Source: Superficieibacter sp. HKU1
GTDB taxonomy: Bacteria; Pseudomonadota; Gammaproteobacteria; Enterobacterales; Enterobacteriaceae
Assembly (NCBI RefSeq): GCF_029319185.1
Contig: NZ_CP119754.1
Location: forward strand, 4,278,001 to 4,342,000
Direction of reading: 5' to 3'
Length of the DNA stretch: 64,000 bases
Under the pieces are notes generated by a model. It was given only the letters and a program-made list of their open reading frames with translations. It was not told the DNA's origin and did not search any database. Positions 23,390 through 32,504 of the stretch are shown one piece after another. The first letter of the stretch is position 1. Each line of letters begins with the position of its first letter. The position numbers and the translations under genes were made by a program.

Positions 23390-25008
23390 ATCGTGCCGCC
23401 TGTCGCCCGCAAAAGTACGTCGTCCTGTACCTGTTCGCTAAGCAGCGCACTACCGCGGGTATCCAGCATCATCTGGCACCATGCCTGCGCTAACGGTGGC
23501 GACGCCTGTTGCAGAAGCTGCGCTCCCGTTGCCAGTAAAGATAACTGTTGCGTGATCTCTCGCCCCTGCGCCTCCAGCGGTCTGCGTAACCGCTGCTGGA
23601 GCTGCCGCCAGGCGCGGTCGAAATGCCGGTCCTGGCCTTTTACCGCCGCGTATTCCTCATCCAGCAGATCCATCGTGCCCGGCTGTTTCGCCAGCACGCG
23701 CAGGACATCCAGGCACATAATATTCCCGGAACCCTCCCAGATACTGTTGACCGGCATTTCGCGGTAAAGCCGGGGAAGTTCGCTCTCCTCGCAGTAGCCG
23801 ACGCCGCCCAGCACCTCCATCGCTTCCGCAACAAACGGGATCCCCGCTTTGCAGAGGGTAAACTTGGCCGCCGGCGTAAACAGCCGCGCCCACAGCGTTT
23901 CCTCTGCGCTATGGCGATGGTCCCAGGCGCGCGCCAGACGAAACATCAGGGCGGTCTGGCCTTCAAGCTGTAGCGCCATCCGGCTCAGTACCTGACGCAT
24001 AATCGGCTGGTCAATCAGGCTCTTGCCAAACGCCTGTCGCTGGTGCGCGTGATACAGGGCCACCGAGAGCGCACGCCGCATCATGCCGTGACTTGCCAGC
24101 GCGCAGTCAAAACGGGTCAGGCCACCCATTTTCAGGATCTGCCGCACGCCCTCGCCCTCTTCACCAATCAACCAGCCCGCGGCGTCCAGAAACTCCGCTT
24201 CGCTACTGGCGTTCGAGCGGTTGCCAAGTTTGTCTTTCAGGCGCTCGAGACGAATCGCGTTACGCTGGCCGTCCGGCAGAAAACGCGGGACAAAGAAGCA
24301 GGAAAGGCCGCCTTTCGTCTGCGCCAGCACCAGATGCGCATCGCTTTGCGGCACCGAGAAAAACCATTTGTGTCCCACCAGCCGCCAGGAGCCGTCATCC
24401 AGCGGCTCGGCGCGCGTGGTATTGCTGAGCACGTCGGAACCGCCCTGTTTTTCGGTCATTCCCATGCCGATAAGCAGCCCACGCTTCTGGTCGCCCGGTA
24501 GCACATGCGGATCGTAGCGATCGCTGAGCAGCGGCGATAACCATGCCTTAAAGCACGCTGGCAGGGTGTGTTGCAATAGCGGCGTGGCGGCGAAGGTCAT
24601 GGTAACAGGGCACAGCGTCCCCGCCTCGACCTGCGCATGAAGCATAAATCGCGCCGCCCGGGCGACAAACGATCCGCTGCGCGCCTCCGGCTGCCATGGC
24701 AAATTGTGCGTGCGATTGGCACACAGTCCCTGCATCAGGATGTGCCACGCTGGATGAAAACGCACGTCGTCCAGCCGCGCGCCGGTCTGATCGTAGCGCA
24801 ACAGCTCCGGCGGGTTATGATTCGCCAGCCGTCCCAGCTCCAGCGATTCCGCCGTACCGAGCTGCTGACCAAGGCTGGCAAGAAGGTCGCTGTCCCATCC
24901 CGCCCCCTCGCGCACCACGGCTTCACGGAGCGCCGCATCGGAGAGGAATAAGTTGCTGTTGTTAAGGGGAAGTGGTTGGTTAAAAACGGTATGCGTTTGC
25001 CAGGACAT
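23386..25008 (-). CDS. aidB: Isovaleryl-CoA dehydrogenase-like DNA alkylation-response protein AidB
   Basis: The 540-residue protein matches E. coli AidB (541). The acyl-CoA dehydrogenase core is visible with M-G-M-T-E-K-Q-G-G-S-D-V (FAD/substrate motif), W-F-F-S-V, and E-A-M-E-V-L-G-G-V-G-Y-C-E-E; a basic C-terminal domain binds DNA. AidB is an FAD tetramer induced in the Ada response and thought to protect DNA from alkylation. I did not find a confident Ada box in the upstream 220 bases. Confidence 0.95.
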   Translation of the reverse strand: MSWQTHTVFNQPLPLNNSNLFLSDAALREAVVREGAGWDSDLLASLGQQLGTAESLELGRLANHNPPELLRYDQTGARLDDVRFHPAWHILMQGLCANRTHNLPWQPEARSGSFVARAARFMLHAQVEAGTLCPVTMTFAATPLLQHTLPACFKAWLSPLLSDRYDPHVLPGDQKRGLLIGMGMTEKQGGSDVLSNTTRAEPLDDGSWRLVGHKWFFSVPQSDAHLVLAQTKGGLSCFFVPRFLPDGQRNAIRLERLKDKLGNRSNASSEAEFLDAAGWLIGEEGEGVRQILKMGGLTRFDCALASHGMMRRALSVALYHAHQRQAFGKSLIDQPIMRQVLSRMALQLEGQTALMFRLARAWDHRHSAEETLWARLFTPAAKFTLCKAGIPFVAEAMEVLGGVGYCEESELPRLYREMPVNSIWEGSGNIMCLDVLRVLAKQPGTMDLLDEEYAAVKGQDRHFDRAWRQLQQRLRRPLEAQGREITQQLSLLATGAQLLQQASPPLAQAWCQMMLDTRGSALLSEQVQDDVLLRATGGTI

Positions 25009-25173
25009 AGCGTCCTCCTCCTTCAGGCATGATGGAGATAATTATGGACAGCCGGGGAGGACAAGCGTGGGAGAAAGGTCACAGAAAAAGGATGACAGTG
25101 TGGTTGGCGGTTGCGCTGCGCGGGAGCATCACAGGTGTAAACTGCCGGGTAGCAGGGGACGAGGAGACCGTGC

Positions 25174-25204
25174 GTAGGCCCGGTAAGCGCAGCGCCACCG
25201 GGCA
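25174..25204 (-). repeat. REP element in the aidB-rlmB gap
   Basis: The 31-base sequence GTAGGCCCGG...CACCGGGCA is the same inverted REP form seen at 5153-5183. It is the only recognisable feature in the 222-base gap between aidB and rlmB. Confidence 0.8.
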
Positions 25205-25230
25205 GGTTACCGCCCGCCAGCGCCCCGTTA

Positions 25231-25962
25231 TTAACTGCGCTGACGCACCGCTTCGAACAGGCAAATCCCGGTTGCCACCGACACGTTGAGCGATGAAACG
25301 CTGCCCGCCATCGGGATGCTGATCAACTCATCGCAATGCTCGCGGGTCAAACGGCGCATACCTTCGCCTTCCGCGCCCATCACCAGCGCCATCGGGCCGG
25401 TCATTTTACTTTGATAAAGCGTATGGTCCGCTTCACCCGCGGTGCCGACGATCCAGATATTCTCTTCCTGCAACAGGCGCATAGTGCGCGCCAGGTTGGT
25501 CACGCGGATTAATGGCACGTTCTCTGCCGCGCCGCAGGCCACTTTTTTCGCCGTGGCGTTAAGCTGGGCCGAGCGATCGCGCGGAACGATCACCGCGTGC
25601 ACCCCCGCCGCATCCGCGCTGCGCAGGCAGGCGCCGAGGTTGTGCGGATCGGTAACGCCGTCGAGGATCAAAAAGAAAGGCTGATCGAGCGAAGCGATCA
25701 GATCCGGCAGATCGTTCTCCTGATACTGACGGCCCGGCTTGACGCGCGCAATGATCCCCTGATGCACCGCACCCTCGCTTTTCTCATCCAGATACTGACG
25801 GTTCGCCAGCTGGATCACGACGCCCTGGGCTTCCAGCGCGTGAATAAGCGGCAGCAGACGTTTATCTTCACGTCCTTTCAGAATAAAAACGTCCTGAAAA
25901 CGCTCCGGTGCGCGCTCCAGCAGTGCCTGCACCGCGTGGATGCCGTAAATCATTTCACTCAT
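25231..25962 (-). CDS. rlmB: 23S rRNA (guanosine-2'-O-)-methyltransferase RlmB
   Basis: ATG 25962 (M-S-E-M-I-Y-G) gives 243 residues as in E. coli; the preceding TTG codon is not the likely start. It is a SpoU-family trefoil-knot methyltransferase with the N-x-G-A motif (D-P-H-N-L-G-A-C-L-R-S), the V-M-G-A-E-G-E-G-M-R motif and the S-L-N-V-S-V-A motif. It methylates Gm2251 in the peptidyl transferase P loop. In K-12 it directly follows rnr in the nsrR-rnr-rlmB operon; here an 11-kb cassette intervenes, and a promoter-like pair precedes it. Confidence 0.97.
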   Translation of the reverse strand: MSEMIYGIHAVQALLERAPERFQDVFILKGREDKRLLPLIHALEAQGVVIQLANRQYLDEKSEGAVHQGIIARVKPGRQYQENDLPDLIASLDQPFFLILDGVTDPHNLGACLRSADAAGVHAVIVPRDRSAQLNATAKKVACGAAENVPLIRVTNLARTMRLLQEENIWIVGTAGEADHTLYQSKMTGPMALVMGAEGEGMRRLTREHCDELISIPMAGSVSSLNVSVATGICLFEAVRQRS

Positions 25963-26016
25963 CAAAGGTACTCATTTTAGGCGGGTTGCGCCGGGTTATC
26001 GGGTGATTACTCGCCC

Positions 26017-26044
26017 ATTATAACCGACATCGTCCGCAGGTCGA
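26017..26044 (-). promoter_or_regulatory. Candidate promoter of rlmB
   Basis: On the minus strand TCGACC (26039-26044) and TATAAT (26017-26022) are separated by 16 bases. The -10 is perfect, the -35 matches four of six. It lies in the 96-base gap after the cassette and would start transcripts about 45 bases before rlmB. Confidence 0.6.
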
Positions 26045-26058
26045 CTCCCCCGCAGACG

Positions 26059-26859
26059 TTAACCATTGACGGCGAGGCGGGCGGCATCCATTCCCGGCGG
26101 ATGCGCGGGCAGGATCGCATCAAGCAAATAACGTGTATAGGGATGGGTGGGACGAGCGAAAATCGTCTCACTGTCGCCCTGCTCGACGATTTTACCGCGA
26201 TGCATGACGCCGACGTTATCGGCGATATGGCGCACCACGTTCAGATCGTGAGAAATAAACAGGTAGGCCAGGCCGTACTCCCGCTGCAGCGCCATCAGTA
26301 AGTTGAGGATCTGCGATTGTATTGATACATCAAGCGCGGAGACCGGTTCGTCACAAACAATAAGCTTCGGCTTGGGGATCAGCGCCCGCGCAATCCCGAT
26401 ACGCTGACGCTGGCCACCGGAGAATTCATGCGGATAGCGCCTGGCATCCTCCGCATTCAGCCCGACCTGCGTCAACATCTCCGCCACTGCCCGCTGACGG
26501 TTTTTGATACCGTGGATAATCAGCGGCTCCTCCAGACTATAGCCGACGGTCCGTTTAGGATCGAGCGAGGAAAGCGGGTCCTGAAAAATCATCTGCATAT
26601 CTTTGCGCACGCTGCGCCATTGCGCGGCGCGCTGCGAGAGCAGTGAGACGCCTTCAAATACTACCTCGCCACCGGAAGCAGGCGTCAGACCAAGCAGCAG
26701 CCGTCCGGTCGTGCTTTTCCCGCTGCCGGACTCGCCAACCAGCGCCCAGGTTTCTCCCGGCTGGAGACTAAAGCTGACGTCATCCACCGCCAGCACCTTC
26801 TGTCCACGGCGCTGAAAGGTTTTTGACAGATTGCGCACGCTTAATAGCGGTGTACTCAT
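26059..26859 (-). CDS. Dipeptide/oligopeptide ABC transporter ATP-binding protein (DppF/OppF type)
   Basis: ATG 26859 (M-S-T-P-L-L-S-V) overlaps the previous gene's stop as ATGA and gives 266 residues. Walker A G-E-S-G-S-G-K-S-T, signature L-S/F-S-G-G-Q-R-Q-R, Walker B L-I-V-C-D-E-P and the H-loop S-H-D are all present. The C-terminal P-T-H-P-Y-T-R-Y-L-L-D-A segment marks the OppF/DppF family. It pairs with the next ATPase to drive uptake through the two permeases. Last gene of the cassette. Confidence 0.92.
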   Translation of the reverse strand: MSTPLLSVRNLSKTFQRRGQKVLAVDDVSFSLQPGETWALVGESGSGKSTTGRLLLGLTPASGGEVVFEGVSLLSQRAAQWRSVRKDMQMIFQDPLSSLDPKRTVGYSLEEPLIIHGIKNRQRAVAEMLTQVGLNAEDARRYPHEFSGGQRQRIGIARALIPKPKLIVCDEPVSALDVSIQSQILNLLMALQREYGLAYLFISHDLNVVRHIADNVGVMHRGKIVEQGDSETIFARPTHPYTRYLLDAILPAHPPGMDAARLAVNG

Positions 26860-27848
26860 GACAGTAATGCTCCGGTTTCCTCGGCCCGCCAGCAGCGTAC
26901 CTGATGAGCGGGGGTATCGAGTGGCCGTAACGCCGGTCCCTGCCCCCGGCAACGCGGCTGCGCCAGCGGACAGCGGTCGGCAAAGGCGCAGCCTGACGGC
27001 GGCTTGTGCAGCGAGGGTACCTGGCCGGGGATTTCCCGCAGCGCGGTTTTCGGCTGGCTGTCCGCCGAAGGACGCGCGGCGAGCAGCGCACGGGTATAAG
27101 GATGCCGTGGATGAGCAAACAGCGTCAGCACATCGGTTTCTTCAACCACTTCTCCGGCATACAGCACCACGACGCGCTGGCATAGCCGGGCAACAACGCT
27201 GAGATCGTGAGTGATAAAGACGATCCCCATTCCGGTTTGCCGTTTGATCTCATCCAGCAGATCGAGAATTTGCGCCTGGATCGTCGCATCCAGCGCCGTC
27301 GTTGGTTCATCGGCGATCAACAACGCGGGCGAGCTGGCGATCGCTATGGCGATCATCACCCGCTGGCGCATCCCGCCGGAAAGCTCATGCGGCCAGGCGC
27401 TGGCGCAGCGTTCAGGATCGTTTATGCCGACCTGCTGTAACAGCGCAAGGATCTTCTCCCGTCGCTCTGCGCGATTAAGCGCGGTATGCAGCCGCAGGCT
27501 TTCATCGATCTGGAAACCAATGGTCAGGACCGGATTCAGGCTGGAGAGCGGGTCCTGAAAGATCATCGCCATCTCCTGCCCGCTCAGCCGTCTGCGCGCT
27601 TTTAATGACAGTGAATGTAATGGGCGCCCCGCCAGGGTAATCGTGCCGTCCACCCGGCTAGTGCGCGGCGACAGCAGCCCCATCAGCGCCTGCGCGGTGA
27701 CGCTTTTGCCGCAGCCGGATTCGCCGATAATGCCCAGCGTTTCATGGGCATTCACCTGAAACGAGACCCCGCGTACCGGCGCAACTACACCACGCCGGGT
27801 GGCGAAATTAACGCGTAAATCTTCGACCTGGAGCAGAGTCTCAGCCAT
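26856..27848 (-). CDS. Dipeptide/oligopeptide ABC transporter ATP-binding protein (DppD/OppD type)
   Basis: The 330-residue protein has Walker A G-E-S-G-C-G-K-S-V-T, signature L-S-G-G-M-R-Q-R-V, Walker B L-L-I-A-D-E-P-T-T and the H-loop T-H-D. The Cys-rich C-terminal element C-A-F-A-D-R-C-P-L-A-Q-P-R-C (three cysteines plus a later C-W) binds an Fe-S cluster in characterised DppD/OppD homologs. It overlaps the upstream permease by 8 bases and the downstream ATPase by 4. Confidence 0.92.
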   Translation of the reverse strand: MAETLLQVEDLRVNFATRRGVVAPVRGVSFQVNAHETLGIIGESGCGKSVTAQALMGLLSPRTSRVDGTITLAGRPLHSLSLKARRRLSGQEMAMIFQDPLSSLNPVLTIGFQIDESLRLHTALNRAERREKILALLQQVGINDPERCASAWPHELSGGMRQRVMIAIAIASSPALLIADEPTTALDATIQAQILDLLDEIKRQTGMGIVFITHDLSVVARLCQRVVVLYAGEVVEETDVLTLFAHPRHPYTRALLAARPSADSQPKTALREIPGQVPSLHKPPSGCAFADRCPLAQPRCRGQGPALRPLDTPAHQVRCWRAEETGALLS

Positions 27849-28698
27849 GCTGGTCTCCTCGTTTTAAGCGGCGCAGTATGCGGCGCGGCAATGGTTTCAG
27901 CCCCGGATCGGCGCTGTCGCGCAGATCGTCGCCGATGATATTCAGTGCCAGGATCAGCAGCACAATGGCGATGCCAGGGAAGAAGGTCATCCACCACGCG
28001 GTGAAAATAACCGCTTTTCCTTCCAGCAACAGATTGCCCAGGCTCGGCATCGGCGCAGGCACGCCAGAGCCGAGGAAGCTTAGCGCCGCCTCGGTAAGTA
28101 TTGCCACCGAGAACACCCAGCTCACCTGGACGATAAACGGTGAAACGACATTCGGCAGCAGGTGAAGCCAGATAATGCGCGAAGCCGATGCGCCCTGTGC
28201 CCGCAGCGCCTCGATAAAATTTTTCTCTTTGATCACCATTGCCGCGCCGCGGATCACTCTGGCGATGCAGGGCACATAAACCAGCGACAGCGCCAGCACC
28301 ACGTTGGAGATTTTCGGCCCCAGTACGCCGACGATGGCGATCGCCAGCAGCAGTGAAGGGAAGGCAAATAGCCCGTCGCAAACCCGCATTAAAATGCGAT
28401 CGACCGGACGATACCAGGCGCAGAGCAGACCGATAGCCATGCCCACCACGCCGGAAATCACTGCCACCGCCGCGCCCACGGAGAGCGAAACCCGCACCGC
28501 CAGCGCCACGCGCACAAAGAGGTCGCGGCCAAAATTATCGGTGCCGAACCAGTGGGTAGCATCCGGCGGCTTCAGGCGGCTCAGCGGATCGATGTCATAA
28601 GGGTCCCATGAGCTTATCGCGCTGGCAAAAAAGGACAGGATAACAATTGCCGCCAGCAGGATCGGCCAGATCCACAGCGTGTGATTGCGTGAGGACAT
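27841..28698 (-). CDS. Dipeptide-type ABC transporter permease (DppC/OppC type)
   Basis: ATG 28698 overlaps the upstream TGA by one base (TGATG); a GTG just before it is an alternative. The 285-residue protein has one N-terminal helix and then the binding-protein-dependent permease domain with about five more. The cytoplasmic EAA-like loop reads E-A-L-R-A-Q-G-A-S-A-S-R-I-I-W-L-H-L-L-P-N, as in OppC/DppC. It heterodimerises with the next-described permease. Confidence 0.92.
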   Translation of the reverse strand: MSSRNHTLWIWPILLAAIVILSFFASAISSWDPYDIDPLSRLKPPDATHWFGTDNFGRDLFVRVALAVRVSLSVGAAVAVISGVVGMAIGLLCAWYRPVDRILMRVCDGLFAFPSLLLAIAIVGVLGPKISNVVLALSLVYVPCIARVIRGAAMVIKEKNFIEALRAQGASASRIIWLHLLPNVVSPFIVQVSWVFSVAILTEAALSFLGSGVPAPMPSLGNLLLEGKAVIFTAWWMTFFPGIAIVLLILALNIIGDDLRDSADPGLKPLPRRILRRLKRGDQHG

Positions 28699-29654
28699 CA
28701 CTGTTCCTCCCCCTCAACAGACAGGCGTGGATCGGCGAAATAACTCAGCAGATCCACCGCCAGATTAATTAGCACATAGCAAACGGTAATCATCAGCACT
28801 ACGCCCTGAATCACGGTGACATCGCGACGCTCGATAGAATCAACAATCAGCGATCCAACGCCGGGAATGCCAAACACGCTTTCGATGACGATGGTGCCGG
28901 TGACCAGCCCGGCGAACGACTCGCCGCAGATAGTTAAAATCGGGATCAGCGCATTCTTCAGCGTATGACGTAACAGCACCAGCCGTTCAGGGACGCCTTT
29001 CGCACGGGCGGTATTAATAAAGTTTTCCTGCAATACATCCAGCATCACCGCCCTCGTCATCCGGGCGATCAGCGCGGCGATGCGAAAACCCAGCGCGATA
29101 GCAGGTAAAGTGAGATACCAGAGATTCAGCAACAGATCGTCATTGGTGGAGCGATAGCCAACCACCGGAAACCAGCGCAGCTGTACCGCAAAGCCAAAAA
29201 TCAAAAACAGCCCCAGCAGGAAGCCCGGCACCGACATGCCGAGCGTCGCCAGCGCGCGAATTACTCTGTCCGTTAATCTGCCATGCTGCCAGGCGCTGAC
29301 CACGCCGCCCGTCAGCCCCAGCGTCAGGGCGATAAGCTGTGCGTAAAGCGCCAGTACCAGGGTTGGCGTGAGATGCTGTAAAAATAATCCCATCACGCTG
29401 GTATCCAGAAACAGCGAATGGCCGAGGTCGCCCCGCAGCACCGCGCCGAACCAGTGAAGAAACTGCACCATAATGGGCTTATCCAGCCCCATCTGCTGAC
29501 GCAGCGCGGCAATATCGCCGGGGCTGGCATCGTTGCCGAGGATCACCATGACCGGATCGCCCGGTGCCAGATGCACCAGGCAAAACACGACTATCGAGAC
29601 CACAAACAGCACCGGCAGCAACGCCAGCAGACGGTGAAAAAGGAACCCTTTCAT
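28698..29654 (-). CDS. Dipeptide-type ABC transporter permease (DppB/OppB type)
   Basis: The 318-residue protein shows the DppB N-terminus: one helix ending in V-F-x-L-V-H-L-A-P-G-D-P, then a periplasmic segment and the permease domain with about five helices. The EAA-like loop is N-T-A-R-A-K-G-V-P-E-R. It follows the binding protein by 11 bases. With DppC it forms the membrane channel. Confidence 0.92.
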   Translation of the reverse strand: MKGFLFHRLLALLPVLFVVSIVVFCLVHLAPGDPVMVILGNDASPGDIAALRQQMGLDKPIMVQFLHWFGAVLRGDLGHSLFLDTSVMGLFLQHLTPTLVLALYAQLIALTLGLTGGVVSAWQHGRLTDRVIRALATLGMSVPGFLLGLFLIFGFAVQLRWFPVVGYRSTNDDLLLNLWYLTLPAIALGFRIAALIARMTRAVMLDVLQENFINTARAKGVPERLVLLRHTLKNALIPILTICGESFAGLVTGTIVIESVFGIPGVGSLIVDSIERRDVTVIQGVVLMITVCYVLINLAVDLLSYFADPRLSVEGEEQ

Positions 29655-29665
29655 GGGCGCTCCGA

Positions 29666-31234
29666 TCAGGGCTTACTGACGCTAACGTTCCACAGTACCG
29701 GTCCAATCAGATCCTGATACCCCTTCACGTTGTTTTTGATCGCCACCGCGTCCGGGGCGGTGCGTCCCAGGACTATCACCGGCAGATACTGCCAGAGCTG
29801 GACGTTAAGCCGATCCACCAGCCCTTTAGCCTCTTTCAGCGACGGCGCTTGTTTGATAGCGTCCAGGGTAGCATCGATTTCCGGACTGTTGCTCAGACCG
29901 GGGAATTTCGCGCGCGAGTCGAGGAAAGGATACTGATGCAGCACCTGACGCATGGAGAATTCCAGCGCGCAAAGATCGAAGTTTTTCGGGTCCTGGCGGC
30001 GTTGCAGCACGGTCGGCCAGTCATACACGTCGAGACGCGACTTCACGCCGATCTGCTTCAATACCTGCTGGGCGACAATCGCCAGGTTATACAGTTCGGC
30101 ATACTCTTTAGTGGCGATGATCACCACCTCTTCGCCTTTATAGCCGGACGCCTGTACCAGCTGGCGCGCCTCGTCCAGCTTATGTTGATTCCAGTACGGC
30201 TTGCCCGCTTCGCTATACCAGTCCACCTGATCCGGGAAGCCCAGCGACGGATCTTCTTTGAAAAAGCGCGGATCGCTGTAGCCCGCCAGCAGCGTCTGAT
30301 GCACATCCAGCGCGAGGTTAAATGCCTGACGCAGTTTAACGTTGACGAAGGGCCCCTGATGCTTGTTAAACAGATAGGTGATCAGCGATCCGCCGCTCTG
30401 CGGCTGGAAGAGAGAAATATCCGGCGCGCTTTGCAGCGTTTCGATATTGTCTTTCGGCAACTGGAAAACGAGATCGTATTCCCCGGTCATTGCTCCTGCC
30501 AGACGGGTGGACTCATCGGTGATATAGCGGAACCAGATATCCTTAACGTCCGCCTTTTTCTGCCCGGCAAGGCCGCTCGCCGGTTCGCTGCGCGAAACAT
30601 ACTGGTCAAAGCGGGTCAGGTGCAGGTAATCGCCCTGCTTAAACTCCGCCAGCTTATAAGGGCCGGTGCCAATCAGCTCAGTCACCGGTTTTTTACTGCT
30701 ATTCGCCGCGTCGATAATGCGTTTTGGCATAATCGCAGCGATATTTTTCACATCCGCCAGCACGTTCAGGGTGATTAACGACGGGGCGGGCAGCGTCAGG
30801 CTCACCGTTTTGTCATCCACTTTAACGAACTGTACGCCGGGCAAATTGGCTTTCCCCTGCGTTGAGGTCGCCAGCCAGCGATTCATGGAAGCCACCACGT
30901 CGTCGGCGGTCAGCAACTGCCCGTCGTGAAAGTGAATGCCGTCGCGCAGCACGAAGGTATAGGTTTTACGATCGTCACTCAGGGTGTAGCTCTGCACCAG
31001 CTCCGGCACCGGTTCAAATTTGGCATTAATCGTAAACAGAGTTTCGAAAATATGCCGATCCACATCCGAGGTCGCATTATTGGTGGTGAGATACGGGTCC
31101 AGCGTGCCGGGACGGTTGCCGTAGGCGATATTCAGCGTCGCATTGCGATCGACATTTGCCGCCTGCGCAGTTTCCCAGGGTAAAACCGCCGCCAGCATCA
31201 GCGCGGCGGCAGAAAACAGCATTTTCATTATCAT
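29666..31234 (-). CDS. Periplasmic solute-binding protein, peptide/nickel family (SBP_bac_5)
   Basis: The 522-residue protein has a signal peptide ending A-Q-A near residue 25, then a family 5 binding domain beginning with L-N-I-A-Y-G-N-R-P-G-T-L-D-P and containing the typical Y-T-F-V-L-R-D-G-I-H-F-H-D-G segment. It delivers substrate to the adjacent Dpp-type permeases. Family 5 proteins bind di- and oligopeptides, glutathione, opines or nickel; which applies is not readable from sequence. The neighbouring M20 hydrolase suggests an amide-bonded substrate. Confidence 0.92.
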   Translation of the reverse strand: MIMKMLFSAAALMLAAVLPWETAQAANVDRNATLNIAYGNRPGTLDPYLTTNNATSDVDRHIFETLFTINAKFEPVPELVQSYTLSDDRKTYTFVLRDGIHFHDGQLLTADDVVASMNRWLATSTQGKANLPGVQFVKVDDKTVSLTLPAPSLITLNVLADVKNIAAIMPKRIIDAANSSKKPVTELIGTGPYKLAEFKQGDYLHLTRFDQYVSRSEPASGLAGQKKADVKDIWFRYITDESTRLAGAMTGEYDLVFQLPKDNIETLQSAPDISLFQPQSGGSLITYLFNKHQGPFVNVKLRQAFNLALDVHQTLLAGYSDPRFFKEDPSLGFPDQVDWYSEAGKPYWNQHKLDEARQLVQASGYKGEEVVIIATKEYAELYNLAIVAQQVLKQIGVKSRLDVYDWPTVLQRRQDPKNFDLCALEFSMRQVLHQYPFLDSRAKFPGLSNSPEIDATLDAIKQAPSLKEAKGLVDRLNVQLWQYLPVIVLGRTAPDAVAIKNNVKGYQDLIGPVLWNVSVSKP

Positions 31235-31251
31235 TGTGCTCCGGTCAGGGG

Positions 31252-32469
31252 TTATGCGGCCTGCGTGGCCGTCTTACGTCCGGCAAATTCGTCTTTCACA
31301 TCCTGCAAGAGCGCGGGCTCGGTCAGCAGACGCAGTCCGGTTCGCGCCAGCACCTGCGCGCCGGTAATCAGCGCTTCATAGCCTTTGGCGGAGTTGGCCG
31401 CCTCACGGAACGCCACGGTATGACCAATCAAATCGTCAGGACCGATTTTGATATAGGGATGAGCCGTCGGCACCGCATGGCTGATATCGCCCGCGTCGGT
31501 CGACCCCAGCCCCTCTTTCTCCTTCAGATCGACGTGCTCTCCGGCAGCGGTGAACTCGTCCAGCAGCACGGCGTTAAGCGCATGGTTGATACGAAAATCG
31601 CGCGGGCCGACCTGATGTTCGATTTTGACCGTAGTGCCGGTCGCCAGCGCAGCGCCTTCCGCAATGGCGCGGATACGCGGTTCCAGTTCAATCACCTGCT
31701 CGCGGGTGGCGGCGCGAATGTAAAAATGTCCTGAGGCATATTCCGGGATCACGTTCGGTGCCTGTCCGCCGTTAGTGATAATGCCGTGGACCCGCACGCC
31801 GTCAGGAAGTTGCTGGCGCAGCACGCTAATGCCGTTGTACAGCAGCACCAGCGCATCCAGCGCGTTAACCCCTTTGTGCGGCGAACTGCCCGCGTGTGAG
31901 GGCTTGCCGTAGAAATGAAAATAGAGGTGGTTATTGGCAAGCGACGGGCCGGTGAGGCGCGTTTTTCCGGACGGATGGACCATCAGCGCCACGTCGACAT
32001 CCTCCAGAAAACCATGCTCCACAAAGCGCGCTTTGACGTTACCGTTGATCCCGCCCTTGCCGCGCAGCCCGCCCTCTTCGGCAGGCGTGCCGAGCACCAC
32101 CACCTTGCCGCCGGTCTGATCCAGCGTCTCACTCAGCGCAATCGCCGCAGCGATGCTGGTAACGCCGATGATGTTATGACCACAGGCGTGGCCGATGTCG
32201 ATCAGCGCGTCATACTCCGCCAGATAGGCGATGGTCGGCCCCGGTTTCGCACTCTCTTTTACGGCATAAAAAGCGGTTTCATGCCCGGCGACGTTGGAGG
32301 TGACGGTGAATCCGTGTTTCCTTAACAGCGCCGTTAATACCTCGTTGGCGTAATATTCGTTATTCCCGGTTTCCGGATGCGCATGGATATCTTTCGAAAT
32401 CGCAATATAGTCGTCGCGGTGTTGATCAATACTCTGGTCCAGACGGGCTCGTAATTCGCTTGTGCTCAT
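31252..32469 (-). CDS. M20-family amidohydrolase (AbgB/hippurate hydrolase-like)
   Basis: ATG 32469, five bases after AGGTGG, gives 405 residues; a GTG three codons upstream overlaps that ribosome binding site. Metal-binding motifs are G-H-A-C-G-H-N and P-A-E-E-G-G, and the dimerisation (lid) domain is present around S-H-A-G-S-S-P-H-K-G. The M20D group hydrolyses N-acyl amino acids, aminobenzoyl-glutamate or dipeptides in the cytoplasm. There is no signal peptide. It lies between the two ABC importers and probably cuts a substrate brought in by one of them to release an amino acid for the racemase and lyase. Confidence 0.9.
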   Translation of the reverse strand: MSTSELRARLDQSIDQHRDDYIAISKDIHAHPETGNNEYYANEVLTALLRKHGFTVTSNVAGHETAFYAVKESAKPGPTIAYLAEYDALIDIGHACGHNIIGVTSIAAAIALSETLDQTGGKVVVLGTPAEEGGLRGKGGINGNVKARFVEHGFLEDVDVALMVHPSGKTRLTGPSLANNHLYFHFYGKPSHAGSSPHKGVNALDALVLLYNGISVLRQQLPDGVRVHGIITNGGQAPNVIPEYASGHFYIRAATREQVIELEPRIRAIAEGAALATGTTVKIEHQVGPRDFRINHALNAVLLDEFTAAGEHVDLKEKEGLGSTDAGDISHAVPTAHPYIKIGPDDLIGHTVAFREAANSAKGYEALITGAQVLARTGLRLLTEPALLQDVKDEFAGRKTATQAA

Positions 32470-32504
32470 TGCTTCCACCTCAGGTATAACAGTTGATTGA
32501 CGGA

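Noticed and set aside
25009..25230. Ada-binding site upstream of aidB
   Set aside because: I could not find a convincing Ada box by eye in the upstream stretch, so none is annotated.
29564..30778. A 404-residue open frame on the + strand
   Set aside because: It lies antisense to the peptide-binding protein gene, whose signal peptide and family motifs are clear; the frame has no domain logic.
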